This document shows positions 8,502 to 17,932 of a stretch of DNA of 64,000 bases, piece by piece. The stretch is from the NCBI GenBank assembly GCA_001411745.2, contig LIQB01000008.1, positions 114,718 through 178,717 on the forward strand, in the 5' to 3' direction. Position 1 is the stretch's first letter. Every line of letters begins with the position of its first letter. The notes beneath the pieces were generated by a model. That model made no database searches. It saw only the letters and a list, made by a program, of their open reading frames with translations, and was not told where the DNA came from. The position numbers and the translations under genes were made by a program. This DNA is from Psychrobacter glacincola. Its GTDB lineage: Bacteria; Pseudomonadota; Gammaproteobacteria; Pseudomonadales; Moraxellaceae.

Positions 8502-10241
8502 CTATACACGCCCTGCTTGTTTTAAGGCGTTTTGCAAAATAACACTATCGTCAAAATCATAACGAACATGGTTAATTTCTTGATAGGTTTCATGACCCTT
8601 GCCAGCGATAACGACAATATCATCAGCCGCTGCTTGATTGACCGCATACTCAATCGCTGCTTGGCGCGCAGGTTCGATATGGGTACGCTGATATTGCTCA
8701 GCGCTCATTCCTGCCTGCATATCTTGCAATATCGCATTGGGGTCTTCGGTGCGTGGATTGTCTGCCGTTAACACGACTTTATCCGCGCCTGCCAATCCTG
8801 CTTGCGCCATCAAAGGACGTTTGCCCGCATCACGGTCGCCACCGCAGCCAAACACTGCCCATAGTTGGCCTTTACAATGGGTCTTTAGGCTGGCAAGCAC
8901 TTGGCTTAAGGCATCTGGCGTATGCGCATAATCAACGATAAAGCAGCCATCATTAGACTGCACACGCTGCATACGCCCAACCGCACCTTGTAGCTGCGGC
9001 ACCACTGCGGTAACACGCTCAAGGCTAATGCCTAAAGCGACGGCAGCTGCCATTGCGGCAAGTAAGTTGGCAACGTTAAAACGCCCGAGTAATGGGCTGA
9101 CGATATTAATGCTATTGGTTTCTTTGTTTTGAAAATCAGCATTATCAAATTCACTGTTACCAAAATCAGTATGCAGCGCAATCTCAACACCGTGCAAACT
9201 TGGCTTGATTTCAGCGGCAACAAAGGTCGCAGATTTTGATGACTCTAAACTGTACGTCCAGACCGTTAAATCACTGGCATGTGCGGTGTCGAGCATAATC
9301 TGGGCATGTTCATCATCGATATTGATAATGGCGTGAGTCAAATCTGGAAAATGCGCTTTATCAAACAGTCTAGCTTTTGCTGCTGCATACTCTGTCATAT
9401 CGGCATGATAGTCTAAGTGGTCACGGCTTAAATTGGTATAAATCGCCACCGACACTGGCATACCTTGTAAACGCTGCTGATCCAAACCATGTGAGCTGGC
9501 TTCCAATGCCAATAACTCAGCATTCTCTGTACCCATTTGATATAAAAATTGCTGAACTGCTAAAGCATCGCCCGTGGTATGGCTGGCTTGCACCAAAGCA
9601 CCAAGCCTGCCATTACCTGCTGTGCCCATGACTGCGCTGCTCATACCTGTCAGCTGCGTCAATTGCGCCACCAATTGACTGATGGTGGTTTTGCCATTGG
9701 TGCCCGTCACCGCGACCACCGTTGGCAAGGTCACGGGCTGCTGATACTGCAAACGTGCTTGAATGAGTGTCCCTAAAAAATCACGAATATTGGGCACATG
9801 TAAAACGGGGCAAGACAGTGCTGCTAATTGCTGCTGCGCTTTAGCAGTACTATCATTTGGTAAAGTGATATCGGCATGATTTGATACACTAGTCGTGTTA
9901 AGTAAAGCCGTGGGATCTATTTCTGATAGGATAAAAGCCGCATGTTCAGCGGCTTGATAGAGGTAGTCACGGCTTTTTTGACAGTTTGGTATGTGGCTTT
10001 TTAATAACACAAACACATCATTCGGCTCTAGCTGACGACTGTCTAAACGAAACTGCAGGAATGGAATATCAAGAAACGAATTCATTGGTTTTGAATCCGC
10101 CCCAATCAAAGTCGTCTGAGTCGATAGTTTTTGCAACGCCTGCTCTATACCTACACCATGCCTGCTATTGCTACTACTAGATTCAGTCAGCTGCTGCAAG
10201 GTGACTGGGGTGATGCTTGGCGACGAGGGTGACAGGGTCAT
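8502..10241 (-). CDS. murE: UDP-N-acetylmuramoyl-L-alanyl-D-glutamate--2,6-diaminopimelate ligase
   Basis: Adds meso-diaminopimelate to UDP-MurNAc-L-Ala-D-Glu. 579 residues, longer than E. coli MurE (495) because of a Ser-rich N-terminus and insertions near residues 110-140 and 330-370. P-loop TGTNGKTT is near 180, with SHGLDQ and YTNLSRDHLDYH after it, the VDYAHTPD motif, and DNPRTEDP, whose DNPR signature indicates meso-DAP specificity. ATG 10241 has AGGA 7 bases upstream; a TTG two codons earlier is less likely. In the minus-strand cluster ftsL-ftsI-murE-(MITE)-murF-mraY. Confidence 0.96.
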   Translation of the reverse strand: MTLSPSSPSITPVTLQQLTESSSSNSRHGVGIEQALQKLSTQTTLIGADSKPMNSFLDIPFLQFRLDSRQLEPNDVFVLLKSHIPNCQKSRDYLYQAAEHAAFILSEIDPTALLNTTSVSNHADITLPNDSTAKAQQQLAALSCPVLHVPNIRDFLGTLIQARLQYQQPVTLPTVVAVTGTNGKTTISQLVAQLTQLTGMSSAVMGTAGNGRLGALVQASHTTGDALAVQQFLYQMGTENAELLALEASSHGLDQQRLQGMPVSVAIYTNLSRDHLDYHADMTEYAAAKARLFDKAHFPDLTHAIINIDDEHAQIMLDTAHASDLTVWTYSLESSKSATFVAAEIKPSLHGVEIALHTDFGNSEFDNADFQNKETNSINIVSPLLGRFNVANLLAAMAAAVALGISLERVTAVVPQLQGAVGRMQRVQSNDGCFIVDYAHTPDALSQVLASLKTHCKGQLWAVFGCGGDRDAGKRPLMAQAGLAGADKVVLTADNPRTEDPNAILQDMQAGMSAEQYQRTHIEPARQAAIEYAVNQAAADDIVVIAGKGHETYQEINHVRYDFDDSVILQNALKQAGRV

Positions 10242-10312
10242 TGGCAAATCCTATACGGTTAAAACACATCAAATAGTTAAAAACTGAACATTAAAAAAAC
10301 TTACGTTTAAGC

Positions 10313-12421
10313 CTATAGATCTTCCGTTTTTAACGGCTTATCTAAGGGTACATTGTATAAACGCAGCGCCTCTTTCATGACATTATGAAAGACTGGCGCG
10401 ACTGTTAAACCAGCATAAATCTGACCACGCGGGTCTTCGATGAGCATCACGCCGACCAGCCTAGGGTTGGACGCTGGTGCCATACCCGCAAAAACGTTGC
10501 GGTACTGGTCAGTATAGTAGCCACCTTTCGGATTTATACGGCGCGACGTCCCTGTTTTACCAGCGACGCGATACCCGTCAATCGCAGCACCTTTAGCCGT
10601 ACCACCCGGTTCGGTGACACTTTCCATCATTTGTACGATAGACATCGCTTGCTCGTGTGCCATGATACGCTTGCTTGGCTGCGGCTTGTCATCTTTAATG
10701 AGGGTCAATGGGTGCATCACACCGCCTGCCGCCAGCGCCGAATAAGCCTGCGCGACCTGAGCCAGTGTTACCTGTAGACCATAACCATAACTGACCGTTG
10801 CACGTCTTGACGTTTCTTTTTCTTTTGGCGTGACAACCAGCCCACTACCTTCCCCTGGGAACTGTAGCGGTGTCTTTGAACCAAAACCAAATTGCTTTTG
10901 CATATTGGTAATGCCATCAGCGGGTAAAGACAAAGCAATCTTAGTCGAGGCGACGTTACTAGATTTCTGTAATAGCGTTGCCATCGTAATCCGCCCTAAA
11001 TTATTATGGTCACGAATGGTATAACCACGGACACGAATAGAGCCAGGATTGGTATCGATTAAGGTAGTGGCGGTATATTTTCCTGAATCTAAAGCCGCTG
11101 CAACGGTGAATGGCTTCATGACTGAACCGGGTTCAAAGACATCGAGCAGCGCACGGTTACGTTGGTTTTCACCAGTCATCTCATTCAGGTTATTAGAATT
11201 AAAAGATGGCCATGTTGACAAGGCAAGCACTTCACCCGTTTGCACATCAACAATCATGCCTGTTGACCAGCGCGCTTTTTGCAAACGCCCTGCTTTCTCT
11301 AGTTCTTTATAAAGCAAATACTGCAGGCGCGAATCAATGGTCAACGCCACATCTTTACCTGGTATTTCTGGTTCAATCTGTTTAATTTCTTTTAAACTGT
11401 TTTGTTTGGCATCTTTTAGCACCAACACTTTACCATCATCACCTGCCAGCTCAGTTTCATATTGGCGTTCGATACCAGCACGACCTTCGTAACCACCTTC
11501 AGGATCGCTGACATTTTGCCCCATAAAGCCCAATAGCTGCGAGTTTGGTTGTGGCTGCGGGTAATAACGTTGGAAAAAGTTTTTTTCATAGACGCCAGGG
11601 AAATCAAGGGTGCTGACACTTTGGGCAATCTCAGGCGTTACTTTATTCAGTAGCGGCAGATAGTGCGAGCCTGCACCCGATGGCAGCGCGGCTTTAACTG
11701 CTGCTTCATCGGTTACATCAATACTGTCATCGATAGCGGTAACTTTTTTCAGCTCAGTGACCGAAATATTCGCAGCAGCTGCAAGCGTGGTCAGATCCAT
11801 ATTATCCAAACGCTTTTGCATACGCGCAACCAGCTGTGGACTCTCAGGATTGGTGATAATAATACGCTTAAGCTCGTAATATTCGCGCGCGTAATCATGC
11901 GGACTAAAGGAGACCGTCGCCAGTGGTGCACTGACTGCAAGTGGCAAATTATTGCGATCGGTAATCATACCGCGATAGGATTTTTGCGTGCGCACGCTAG
12001 TGATGAGCTCATCACCTTTGTCTTGATAAAACTGGGCATTGGCAACTTGTAAATAATAAGCACGGGCTATCAGCAAACCCAAGACAACCAATGCAATGAC
12101 CCAAATAGTACGGAAACGGTTTTTGTCTTGCTCAAAACCGCCGCGAGAGGAAGCACCAGACGCTTTACCCAAAAATCCTCTTTTATTTTTCAGGTTTTTG
12201 ACACTGGTATAAGCGCCTTGCTCCTCATTCTTTTTCAATCGATCAAACAATTTAGCCTTACGGTTGCCAGAGGATTTTTTTTCAGCCGTACTGCCTGTTT
12301 GTCCCGATTTGGCCGCACTGGCAGGACGTAAGGGCTTAGTGACCTTACCGCTAGTTGGCTTTTTACTCGCATTTTTTGCGGTCGTTTTACCGCTATTGGC
12401 ATTAGGCTTTTTGTCACTCAT
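10313..12421 (-). CDS. ftsI: Peptidoglycan D,D-transpeptidase FtsI (PBP3)
   Basis: Septal peptidoglycan cross-linking enzyme of the divisome. 702 residues against 588 in E. coli. Residues 1-103 are a Lys/Ala/Ser-rich cytoplasmic tail, far longer than the usual 20 or so, followed by one membrane helix (about 105-120). Then come the PBP dimerisation domain and the transpeptidase domain with SVMK (S433, K436), SSN (487-489) and KTG (622-624). The start overlaps the ftsL stop by 4 bases (ATGA), so the two are translationally coupled. The long basic tail is the odd feature. Confidence 0.96.
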   Translation of the reverse strand: MSDKKPNANSGKTTAKNASKKPTSGKVTKPLRPASAAKSGQTGSTAEKKSSGNRKAKLFDRLKKNEEQGAYTSVKNLKNKRGFLGKASGASSRGGFEQDKNRFRTIWVIALVVLGLLIARAYYLQVANAQFYQDKGDELITSVRTQKSYRGMITDRNNLPLAVSAPLATVSFSPHDYAREYYELKRIIITNPESPQLVARMQKRLDNMDLTTLAAAANISVTELKKVTAIDDSIDVTDEAAVKAALPSGAGSHYLPLLNKVTPEIAQSVSTLDFPGVYEKNFFQRYYPQPQPNSQLLGFMGQNVSDPEGGYEGRAGIERQYETELAGDDGKVLVLKDAKQNSLKEIKQIEPEIPGKDVALTIDSRLQYLLYKELEKAGRLQKARWSTGMIVDVQTGEVLALSTWPSFNSNNLNEMTGENQRNRALLDVFEPGSVMKPFTVAAALDSGKYTATTLIDTNPGSIRVRGYTIRDHNNLGRITMATLLQKSSNVASTKIALSLPADGITNMQKQFGFGSKTPLQFPGEGSGLVVTPKEKETSRRATVSYGYGLQVTLAQVAQAYSALAAGGVMHPLTLIKDDKPQPSKRIMAHEQAMSIVQMMESVTEPGGTAKGAAIDGYRVAGKTGTSRRINPKGGYYTDQYRNVFAGMAPASNPRLVGVMLIEDPRGQIYAGLTVAPVFHNVMKEALRLYNVPLDKPLKTEDL

Positions 12422-12915
12422 TGTCCTGCCTCCGCTACCGTGGTATCGGTGATAGGAGCATCAGGCGATATATCCGTAGCAGCCCGTGGTTTGATAACGT
12501 CAGACTTATCCTCATCTGAGTCAGTATCGACGACTGGCACCTGTGCTGTGGCGACACCCGGCTGGATAATGAGCTTATCTTTTAGCGTCGGTGAAAACAT
12601 GCCCAGTTCAGCCACCGCACGGCTAGCAATTTGCGGCGTCGCACTAAAAGTCTGCTGTTCAATGAGCAAACGCTGATGTTCGACTTGCAGATTACGCTCT
12701 TGTTTTTTCATGTCTTGCAAGGTTTTATAATCCTGATGATATTGCTGAACGCCTTCGGCTGTTTTGATACCGCTCCACACAATCGCCACTGCTAACAGCA
12801 ATAGCACCACTACATAGATACTAACCACATTAAATCGGCGCACGAATAGCTCGCCGATATCGGTGTTATGCGGCATTGCAGCGCGACGGTTTGCAGGTTT
12901 GTCAGATATTGCCAT
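12418..12915 (-). CDS. ftsL: Cell division protein FtsL
   Basis: 165-residue bitopic protein: short cytoplasmic N-terminus, one membrane helix near residues 31-50, then a periplasmic heptad-like coiled coil (about 58-100) ending in an FSATPQIASRAVAELGM region typical of FtsL. In the divisome FtsL works with FtsB and FtsQ to activate FtsWI. The C-terminal 50 residues are an acidic, low-complexity tail not seen in E. coli FtsL (121 residues). Position between rsmH and ftsI with a 4-base overlap confirms the identity despite low sequence conservation. Confidence 0.9.
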   Translation of the reverse strand: MAISDKPANRRAAMPHNTDIGELFVRRFNVVSIYVVVLLLLAVAIVWSGIKTAEGVQQYHQDYKTLQDMKKQERNLQVEHQRLLIEQQTFSATPQIASRAVAELGMFSPTLKDKLIIQPGVATAQVPVVDTDSDEDKSDVIKPRAATDISPDAPITDTTVAEAGQ

Positions 12916-13160
12916 GACGCTCTCAAAAAGTGGACTTCAAGTATGAAAATTGGCAACTGTTTTAGAGCGGTAAGACGCTTTGTACAGAACCATCAATAAA
13001 GTAAAACCAAACGAAAAAGGAACAGCCGAGCCTAGCAGATAATGTTTACAGATTTTTAACAGCCGCGTAAGTATTCAGACTTTCTATCCTACTTAATTGA
13101 CGGCAACCAATCACCAGCAACGCAGCCAAACACCCTCTCTATAACATCACGCTACCTCTG

Positions 13161-14360
13161 TCATTGCTCGACACTGGGTAAATAGTCGGTATCAGTACGA
13201 GTCGCCATGCGCAACCACGCACTACGCGCACGTGGGTTTTGACTGGTTTCAGCTTTGCTTGGACCCACGCGTTTAGGCTTGCTAAAGTAGCGTGGACGAT
13301 TGGGCGGCATCGGCAAATTCTCATCTTCTGGATATTGCCCTTTGCTATGACGCTGCAAAAACTGCTTGATACGGCGATCCTCTAACGAGTGAAAACTAAT
13401 CACTGCTAGCTGCCCGCCTGCTTTCAAAATCGGAATGCTTTGTTCTAAAAAGTCGTCAACATCGCCAAGCTCATTGTTAATAAAAATGCGCATCGCCTGA
13501 AAGCTCTGAGTCGCTGGATGCTTACCGCGCTGCCAATTAGGATGCGCCACTTTAATCACTTCAGCCAATGCCAAAGTAGAGTCGTAACTGTCCATCTGCT
13601 TAATAGCACGGGCGATGCGGCGACTATGGCGCTCTTCGCCAAAATCATAAAGCACATTGGCCAAGGTTTCATCATCGACTTTTTCTAACCACTCAGCGAC
13701 CGACTGCCCACGGCTGGTGTCCATACGCATATCGATCGCACCGTCACGCATAAAACTAAAACCACGACTGCCATCATCAATTTGCGGCGATGAGATACCC
13801 AAATCTGCCATTAAGCCATCAACTTGAGTGATTCCCATTGCCGCTAGACTATCCGTCAACGTCGCAAAACTATCGTGCACCACTTTTACGCGACTATCGG
13901 TATTTGCCAATTCGCGAGCAACGCTAATAGCGGTTGGATCTTTATCAAAAACAATCAAGGTTGCATCATCGGCCAACTGACTTAATAATAATCGACTATG
14001 ACCACCACGCCCAAAGGTTGCATCAACGTAGACGCCACTCATCTGCAAGCTATTTTGATTGTCACTGCTTTGTTCTGCATCGTCTGTTTGCTTAGGTAGC
14101 GCTTTGACACCCAGCACTGCCGCGACGGTTTCTTGCAATAACACCGCGTCATGAACAAAGCTCAATTCATCAGAGTTGGCTTTATCAGTGACAGACTCTT
14201 GAGTCGGCTGATTAGTAGAGTCATTCTCTACCACAAAATCGTTTTCCACAGCAGACAGCTCAGCCGCTGATGCAGCATTAACAGTGGCTAGAGAAGAATC
14301 TATTTTAGAATCTTGCTTAGTATTCGGCGTATTTTTTGGCTTATTATTCAATATGGACAC
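13161..14360 (-). CDS. rsmH: 16S rRNA (cytosine1402-N4)-methyltransferase RsmH
   Basis: Methylates N4 of C1402 in the 16S rRNA decoding centre with SAM. 399 residues against 313 in E. coli. Conserved sequence begins at VHDAVLLQE near residue 69; residues 1-65 are an acidic Ser/Asn/Asp-rich stretch, and another insertion lies before DATFGRGGHS (SAM site, near 113). DLGISSPQIDD, FSFMRDGAIDMRMD and VISFHSLEDR identify the family. The GTG at 14360 has no clear ribosome site, so a start nearer the conserved part is possible. First gene of the dcw segment; mraZ, which usually precedes it, is absent. The 245-bp gap to ftsL shows nothing else. Confidence 0.94.
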   Translation of the reverse strand: MSILNNKPKNTPNTKQDSKIDSSLATVNAASAAELSAVENDFVVENDSTNQPTQESVTDKANSDELSFVHDAVLLQETVAAVLGVKALPKQTDDAEQSSDNQNSLQMSGVYVDATFGRGGHSRLLLSQLADDATLIVFDKDPTAISVARELANTDSRVKVVHDSFATLTDSLAAMGITQVDGLMADLGISSPQIDDGSRGFSFMRDGAIDMRMDTSRGQSVAEWLEKVDDETLANVLYDFGEERHSRRIARAIKQMDSYDSTLALAEVIKVAHPNWQRGKHPATQSFQAMRIFINNELGDVDDFLEQSIPILKAGGQLAVISFHSLEDRRIKQFLQRHSKGQYPEDENLPMPPNRPRYFSKPKRVGPSKAETSQNPRARSAWLRMATRTDTDYLPSVEQ

Positions 14361-14679
14361 AAACGACTCAGTAGATGACGACCATTTTGGTCAGTAAGAG
14401 TGAAAAATCAGATGAAAATAAACAAGTTATGACTTGTCTAACATTATTATCGCAAGGATACACGGGTAGTCAAGCGCTAGACGGGCATTTCGTTAAAAAT
14501 ATTCCATCTCTCTGTTATACTAGCGCTATATTTTACGCTATTTTTCTACATTGACGGCTATTGTTTCATCCGTATTTTTTATTCAAACTTGTCATTCATA
14601 TTTATCATTAGCATTTTTAACCGCTATTTTTTTCATTTTTCACAGCCATATTCATTAACTACCCTATTCTGAGAATTTT
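14361..14679. other. Divergent intergenic region between rsmH and gltX
   Basis: 319 bp without a gene. It should hold the promoter of the division/cell-wall cluster (minus) and of gltX (plus). I see no mraZ remnant and no strong inverted repeat. A possible plus-strand promoter is annotated separately. Confidence 0.7.
14493..14521 (+). promoter_or_regulatory. Possible sigma-70 promoter for gltX
   Basis: TTAAAA, 17 bases, TATACT. The -10 is good and the -35 is 4 of 6. It lies about 160 bases before the gltX start. Confidence 0.35.
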
Positions 14680-16209
14680 ATGATGCAATCATCGACTTCA
14701 ACTAACAGTACACGCCCTGTCCGTACCCGCATTGCGCCATCGCCTACTGGCTTTCCGCATGTCGGCACCGCTTATATTGCCCTATTTAATTTAGCCTTTG
14801 CTAAAGCCCACGGCGGTGAGTTTATTTTACGTATCGAAGATACGGATCAAACGCGCTCAACCGAACAATCTGAAAAAATGATTTTGGATGCGCTGCGTTG
14901 GGTTGGTCTCGATTGGGCGGAAGGTCCAGATATTGGTGGTCCGCACGCGCCTTATCGTCAGAGTGAGCGTAGTGATATTTATAAAAAGCACGCTGAACAG
15001 CTCATAGAAAACGACCATGCGTTTCGCTGCTTTTGTACCAGTGAAGAGTTAGATGCCATGCGTGCTGCACAAATGGTCAATGGTGAAACGCCACGTTATG
15101 ACGGTCGTTGTGCCCATTTGCCTTCTGATAAAGTTGCTGGGCTTGTTGCATTAGATCAGCCACACGTGATTCGTATGCGTGTGCCAACCGAAGGCGTCTG
15201 TCAAGTACAGGATATGTTACGCGGTACGGTTGAAATTCCTTGGACGCAAGTCGATATGCAAGTGCTGCTAAAAACCGACGGCATGCCAACCTATCATTTG
15301 GCCAACGTCGTCGATGACCATTTGATGGACATCAGCCATGTGCTACGTGGTGAAGAGTGGCTGAACTCTGCACCCAAGCATCAGCTGCTCTATGAGTATT
15401 TTGGTTGGGAGATGCCGGTGCTTTGTCATATGCCACTGCTGCGTAACCCAGATAAATCAAAACTTTCTAAGCGTAAAAACCCAACTTCTATCACTTACTA
15501 TCGTGATGCAGGCGTCCTGCCTGAAGCGTTGCTCAACTATCTCGGTCGTATGGGCTACTCGATGCCTGACGAAGCTGAACAGTTTACCCTAGAAGAAATG
15601 ATTGCCAGCTTTGATATTCAGCGTGTGTCGCTTGGCGGCCCTATTTTCGATATCGAAAAGCTCAACTGGCTCAACGCAGAATGGCTACGCGCGCTTACTC
15701 CTGAACAGTTAAAAAATAAAATCCTTGACTGGGCAAATAACAGTGACAAGCTGACGGCTATCGCAGCGGCGATTCAGCCTCGTATTGAGCTGTTATCTGA
15801 TGCAGTTAATTGGGGTGGTTTCTATTTCCAAAACTTACCTAGTATCAATGCTGAAAGCTTTACCCATAAATCACTGACGCCTGAACAAATTACTGAGATG
15901 CTGCAACTAGCGCTTTGGCAGCTAGAAACCTTGCCAACGTGGTCAGAAGAAAATATTTACGCCACGCTAAAAGGTCTTGCCGCTCACCTCGATATCAAGA
16001 TGCGTGACTTTATGGCGCCATTCTTTATCGCTATCGCTGGTAGCACCTCATCGACGCCTGTCATGAATTCTATGGCAATCATCGGCGCTGATATGACGCT
16101 GACTCGCTTGCGCCATGCAGTTGACGTGCTTGGCGGTTTGGGTAAAAAGAAACTTAAAAAACTAGAGAAACAAGCAGCTGAATTGCCAGATTTTTTAGCA
16201 GCTGAATAA
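14680..16209 (+). CDS. gltX: Glutamyl-tRNA synthetase
   Basis: Charges tRNA-Glu with glutamate. 509 residues. Class I signatures: [11 protein letters not shown] (HIGH-type) near residues 19-29 and KLSKRK (KMSKS-type) near 264. The catalytic core also has [10 protein letters not shown]. The C-terminal anticodon-binding domain ends with a Lys-rich helix. Two adjacent ATGs open the frame and I use the first. Single gene with its own terminator. A tRNA-Glu gene lies 0.9 kb downstream. GluRS and GluRS-type GlnRS-replacing enzymes look alike, but full length and motifs fit standard GltX. Confidence 0.96.
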   Translation: MMQSSTSTNSTRPVRTRIAPSPTGFPHVGTAYIALFNLAFAKAHGGEFILRIEDTDQTRSTEQSEKMILDALRWVGLDWAEGPDIGGPHAPYRQSERSDIYKKHAEQLIENDHAFRCFCTSEELDAMRAAQMVNGETPRYDGRCAHLPSDKVAGLVALDQPHVIRMRVPTEGVCQVQDMLRGTVEIPWTQVDMQVLLKTDGMPTYHLANVVDDHLMDISHVLRGEEWLNSAPKHQLLYEYFGWEMPVLCHMPLLRNPDKSKLSKRKNPTSITYYRDAGVLPEALLNYLGRMGYSMPDEAEQFTLEEMIASFDIQRVSLGGPIFDIEKLNWLNAEWLRALTPEQLKNKILDWANNSDKLTAIAAAIQPRIELLSDAVNWGGFYFQNLPSINAESFTHKSLTPEQITEMLQLALWQLETLPTWSEENIYATLKGLAAHLDIKMRDFMAPFFIAIAGSTSSTPVMNSMAIIGADMTLTRLRHAVDVLGGLGKKKLKKLEKQAAELPDFLAAE

Positions 16210-16270
16210 TTTGGCAGCTCAATAACTTATCTACTAAGCAGTCAATTAGCTGAAATTTATGCATTTAGAA

Positions 16271-16298
16271 GGGTCAGCCCAGTTCTGACCCTTTTTTT
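16271..16298 (+). terminator. Rho-independent terminator of gltX
   Basis: GGGTCAG, a short loop, CTGACCC and seven Ts, 61 bases after the gltX stop. Confidence 0.88.
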
Positions 16299-16365
16299 GT
16301 CATTAATAGGTACTACCCTTCAACTATTAAATATCCTGTATCAAACCTTTTAATTGGAAATAAAC

Positions 16366-16743
16366 ATGGCCGCCAAGACCGTCACCATCGAAAGCAAAGA
16401 CTATATCTTTAGCACGCTAAAAGAAGCACAGAAATACTATGATGCCATCGTAAAAGAGCTTTTTGAGGCAAAACTTACCCTGACAAAGGGTCAGGACTTT
16501 GAAGATTTAAAGTGGATATACACCACTTATTGTGGTTATACCAATCAAAATTCAGACAAATTAAGCGAGTTTGAGATTACTGGCTTCAAAGGTATCAGAA
16601 CCGTCAGAGAAAAAGGTGGTCAATATATCCCTACTGAGTGCTGTGTAATCATATTTTCTGATGGTGACTCTAATAGTACTGAAGAAGAGTTTTATACTGA
16701 TAAAGCCATCAAAGAGATCGCTCTTAAGCAAAATCCACGCTAA
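16366..16743 (+). CDS. Small conserved-type protein, possibly DUF3223/DCL-like
   Basis: 125 residues, no signal peptide or membrane segment, acidic. The start at 16366 follows GGA by about 8 bases; an in-frame TTG at 16354 is less likely. The pattern LKEAQKYYDAIV, a central G-D-E-DLKWI, then TECCVIIFSDGD and FYTDKAIKEI resembles the DUF3223/DCL fold layout (helix, helix, strand with Cys, DG turn, final helix). That is a weak visual match. Single gene between gltX and tRNA-Ala. Function unknown. Confidence 0.6.
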   Translation: MAAKTVTIESKDYIFSTLKEAQKYYDAIVKELFEAKLTLTKGQDFEDLKWIYTTYCGYTNQNSDKLSEFEITGFKGIRTVREKGGQYIPTECCVIIFSDGDSNSTEEEFYTDKAIKEIALKQNPR

Positions 16744-16819
16744 TTTGGGCTTATTAAGTAGCTAAAATAGCTTTAAACGCTTTTTCTCAAATATTTATGC
16801 ATTATTTTTAAAATAGTAG

Positions 16820-16848
16820 TTGACAGGACTGCCGGTCTTGCATAAAAT
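16820..16848 (+). promoter_or_regulatory. Strong sigma-70 promoter of tRNA-Ala
   Basis: TTGACA, exactly 17 bases, TAAAAT, with the tRNA gene starting 18 bases after the -10. This matches a stable-RNA promoter and probably also serves the tRNA-Glu downstream. Confidence 0.85.
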
Positions 16849-16865
16849 ACGCACACTCTTAGCGA

Positions 16866-16941
16866 GGGGCTATAGCTCAGTTGGTAGAGCACTTGCATGG
16901 CATGCAAGGGGTCAACGGTTCGACTCCGTTTAGCTCCACCA
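16866..16941 (+). tRNA. tRNA-Ala (anticodon GGC)
   Basis: 76 bases with encoded CCA. The acceptor pair GGGGCTA/TAGCTCC, D arm GCTC...GAGC, anticodon stem CTTGC/GCAAG around loop ATGGCAT, and T arm AACGG-TTCGACT-CCGTT all close. The anticodon GGC reads Ala GCC and GCU codons. Confidence 0.97.
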
Positions 16942-17087
16942 TACTATTTATTGCAACGCTCAGTACTACTGAAACGTAACCATAAATACTCGCTAGTAGG
17001 ACGATATCAGCACCTAGGCAATGCTTACTTGTAAGCTATCTGATATTGTGAAGTACCGTTGTAACCATTGGTTATAACACTCTATGC

Positions 17088-17163
17088 GTCCCCATCGTCT
17101 AGAGGCCTAGGACACCGCCCTTTCACGGCGGTAACGGGGGTTCGAATCCCCCTGGGGACGCCA
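17088..17163 (+). tRNA. tRNA-Glu (anticodon TTC)
   Basis: 76 bases with encoded CCA. Acceptor GTCCCCA/TGGGGAC, anticodon stem CCGCC/GGCGG around loop CTTTCAC, T arm GGGGG-TTCGAAT-CCCCC. Lies 146 bases after tRNA-Ala, with no clear promoter of its own, so probably cotranscribed. Confidence 0.97.
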
Positions 17164-17234
17164 CTATTCGGCGTCACTTATTAGCACTTTTGCTTAGCAT
17201 CTTTAAGCATCAGGTTAGACTAATAAGCGAACAA

Positions 17235-17273
17235 TAAAAAATCCCAGTCATCATACGGTGACTGGGATTTTTT
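17235..17273. terminator. Terminator after the tRNA genes
   Basis: A-run, ATCCCAGTCA, short loop, TGACTGGGAT and a T-run. Symmetric flanks let it serve the plus-strand tRNAs and the minus-strand SH3b gene that ends at 17334. Confidence 0.88.
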
Positions 17274-17333
17274 ATGCCTGTTGGTTTTGTTATATCCAGT
17301 TCATTATGGTTTGGATAAGCTGAAATTAATATA

Positions 17334-17633
17334 TCAACGATCATAACAGGAGACAAACTCTCTAATCGCCCAGCCCCAATGCCTGTATTCGCCCTTGTAG
17401 TAGCCTTCTAAATATACCCACGGACGATTTTTATTATCATAAGTGGTATCTGTGACATACACCTCGCGATCATTACGCAGCTTATTAATAATCTTGCCAT
17501 TAGGCTCGTCGCGAATGTTTAGTGGAGTACCCGTCGGATCTGTTACTTTGCAAACTCTCTCGGCATGCGCGGCATTTATCCCAACCGTCGTAGCAAAAAC
17601 AGATACAGCAATGGTATAAGCCAAACGTTTCAT
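17334..17633 (-). CDS. Small secreted SH3-domain (SH3b) protein
   Basis: 99 residues. Residues 1-24 are a signal peptide ending AAHA. The rest is a single bacterial SH3 domain with the LNIRDEPNGKII core, an EVYVTD strand and a W-WAIREFV end. Two Cys (in ERVCKV and near the C-terminus) may form a disulfide in the periplasm. AAGGA lies 6 bases before the ATG. SH3b domains often bind peptidoglycan or proteins; its partner is unknown. Single gene, with a perfect palindrome 36 bases upstream. Confidence 0.8.
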   Translation of the reverse strand: MKRLAYTIAVSVFATTVGINAAHAERVCKVTDPTGTPLNIRDEPNGKIINKLRNDREVYVTDTTYDNKNRPWVYLEGYYKGEYRHWGWAIREFVSCYDR

Positions 17634-17668
17634 CTCAAATCCTTATTATCAACAAATGTCTTATTAAT

Positions 17669-17687
17669 CTCTGATATCTTATCAGAG
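17669..17687. promoter_or_regulatory. Palindrome upstream of the SH3b gene
   Basis: Perfect inverted repeat, 8-base arms CTCTGATA and TATCAGAG around TCT, 36 bases before the SH3b start. No T-run follows, so it looks more like an operator than a terminator. Confidence 0.4.
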
Positions 17688-17860
17688 TTCACATTGCGGT
17701 ATCTGCGATTTTATAAGATATTTACGTTTTATTGATTTTGATAAAAACTGAAGCCATAACCATGCTGAATAGTTTTTAATATCAGTATTTATTGAATGAT
17801 TTATTCTATTGCCAACCCGTAAGATCCTCGCTACCATCAATCCTATAAGGATTTTATAGA

Positions 17861-17932
17861 ATGTATAAATACTTTATAACGTACAAATTTTTAGGCTTAA
17901 CACAAGGACGTTTTAACCATGTTCGGGATTGA
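17861..17932 (+). CDS. Possible 23-residue leader peptide of the lysE-type gene
   Basis: ATG with AAGGA 9 bases upstream opens a 23-codon frame, rich in Lys, Tyr and Phe, whose stop falls 11 bases inside the next gene. The arrangement would couple translation of the exporter to translation of the leader. It may be chance; there is no attenuator hairpin that I can see. Confidence 0.3.
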   Translation: MYKYFITYKFLGLTQGRFNHVRD

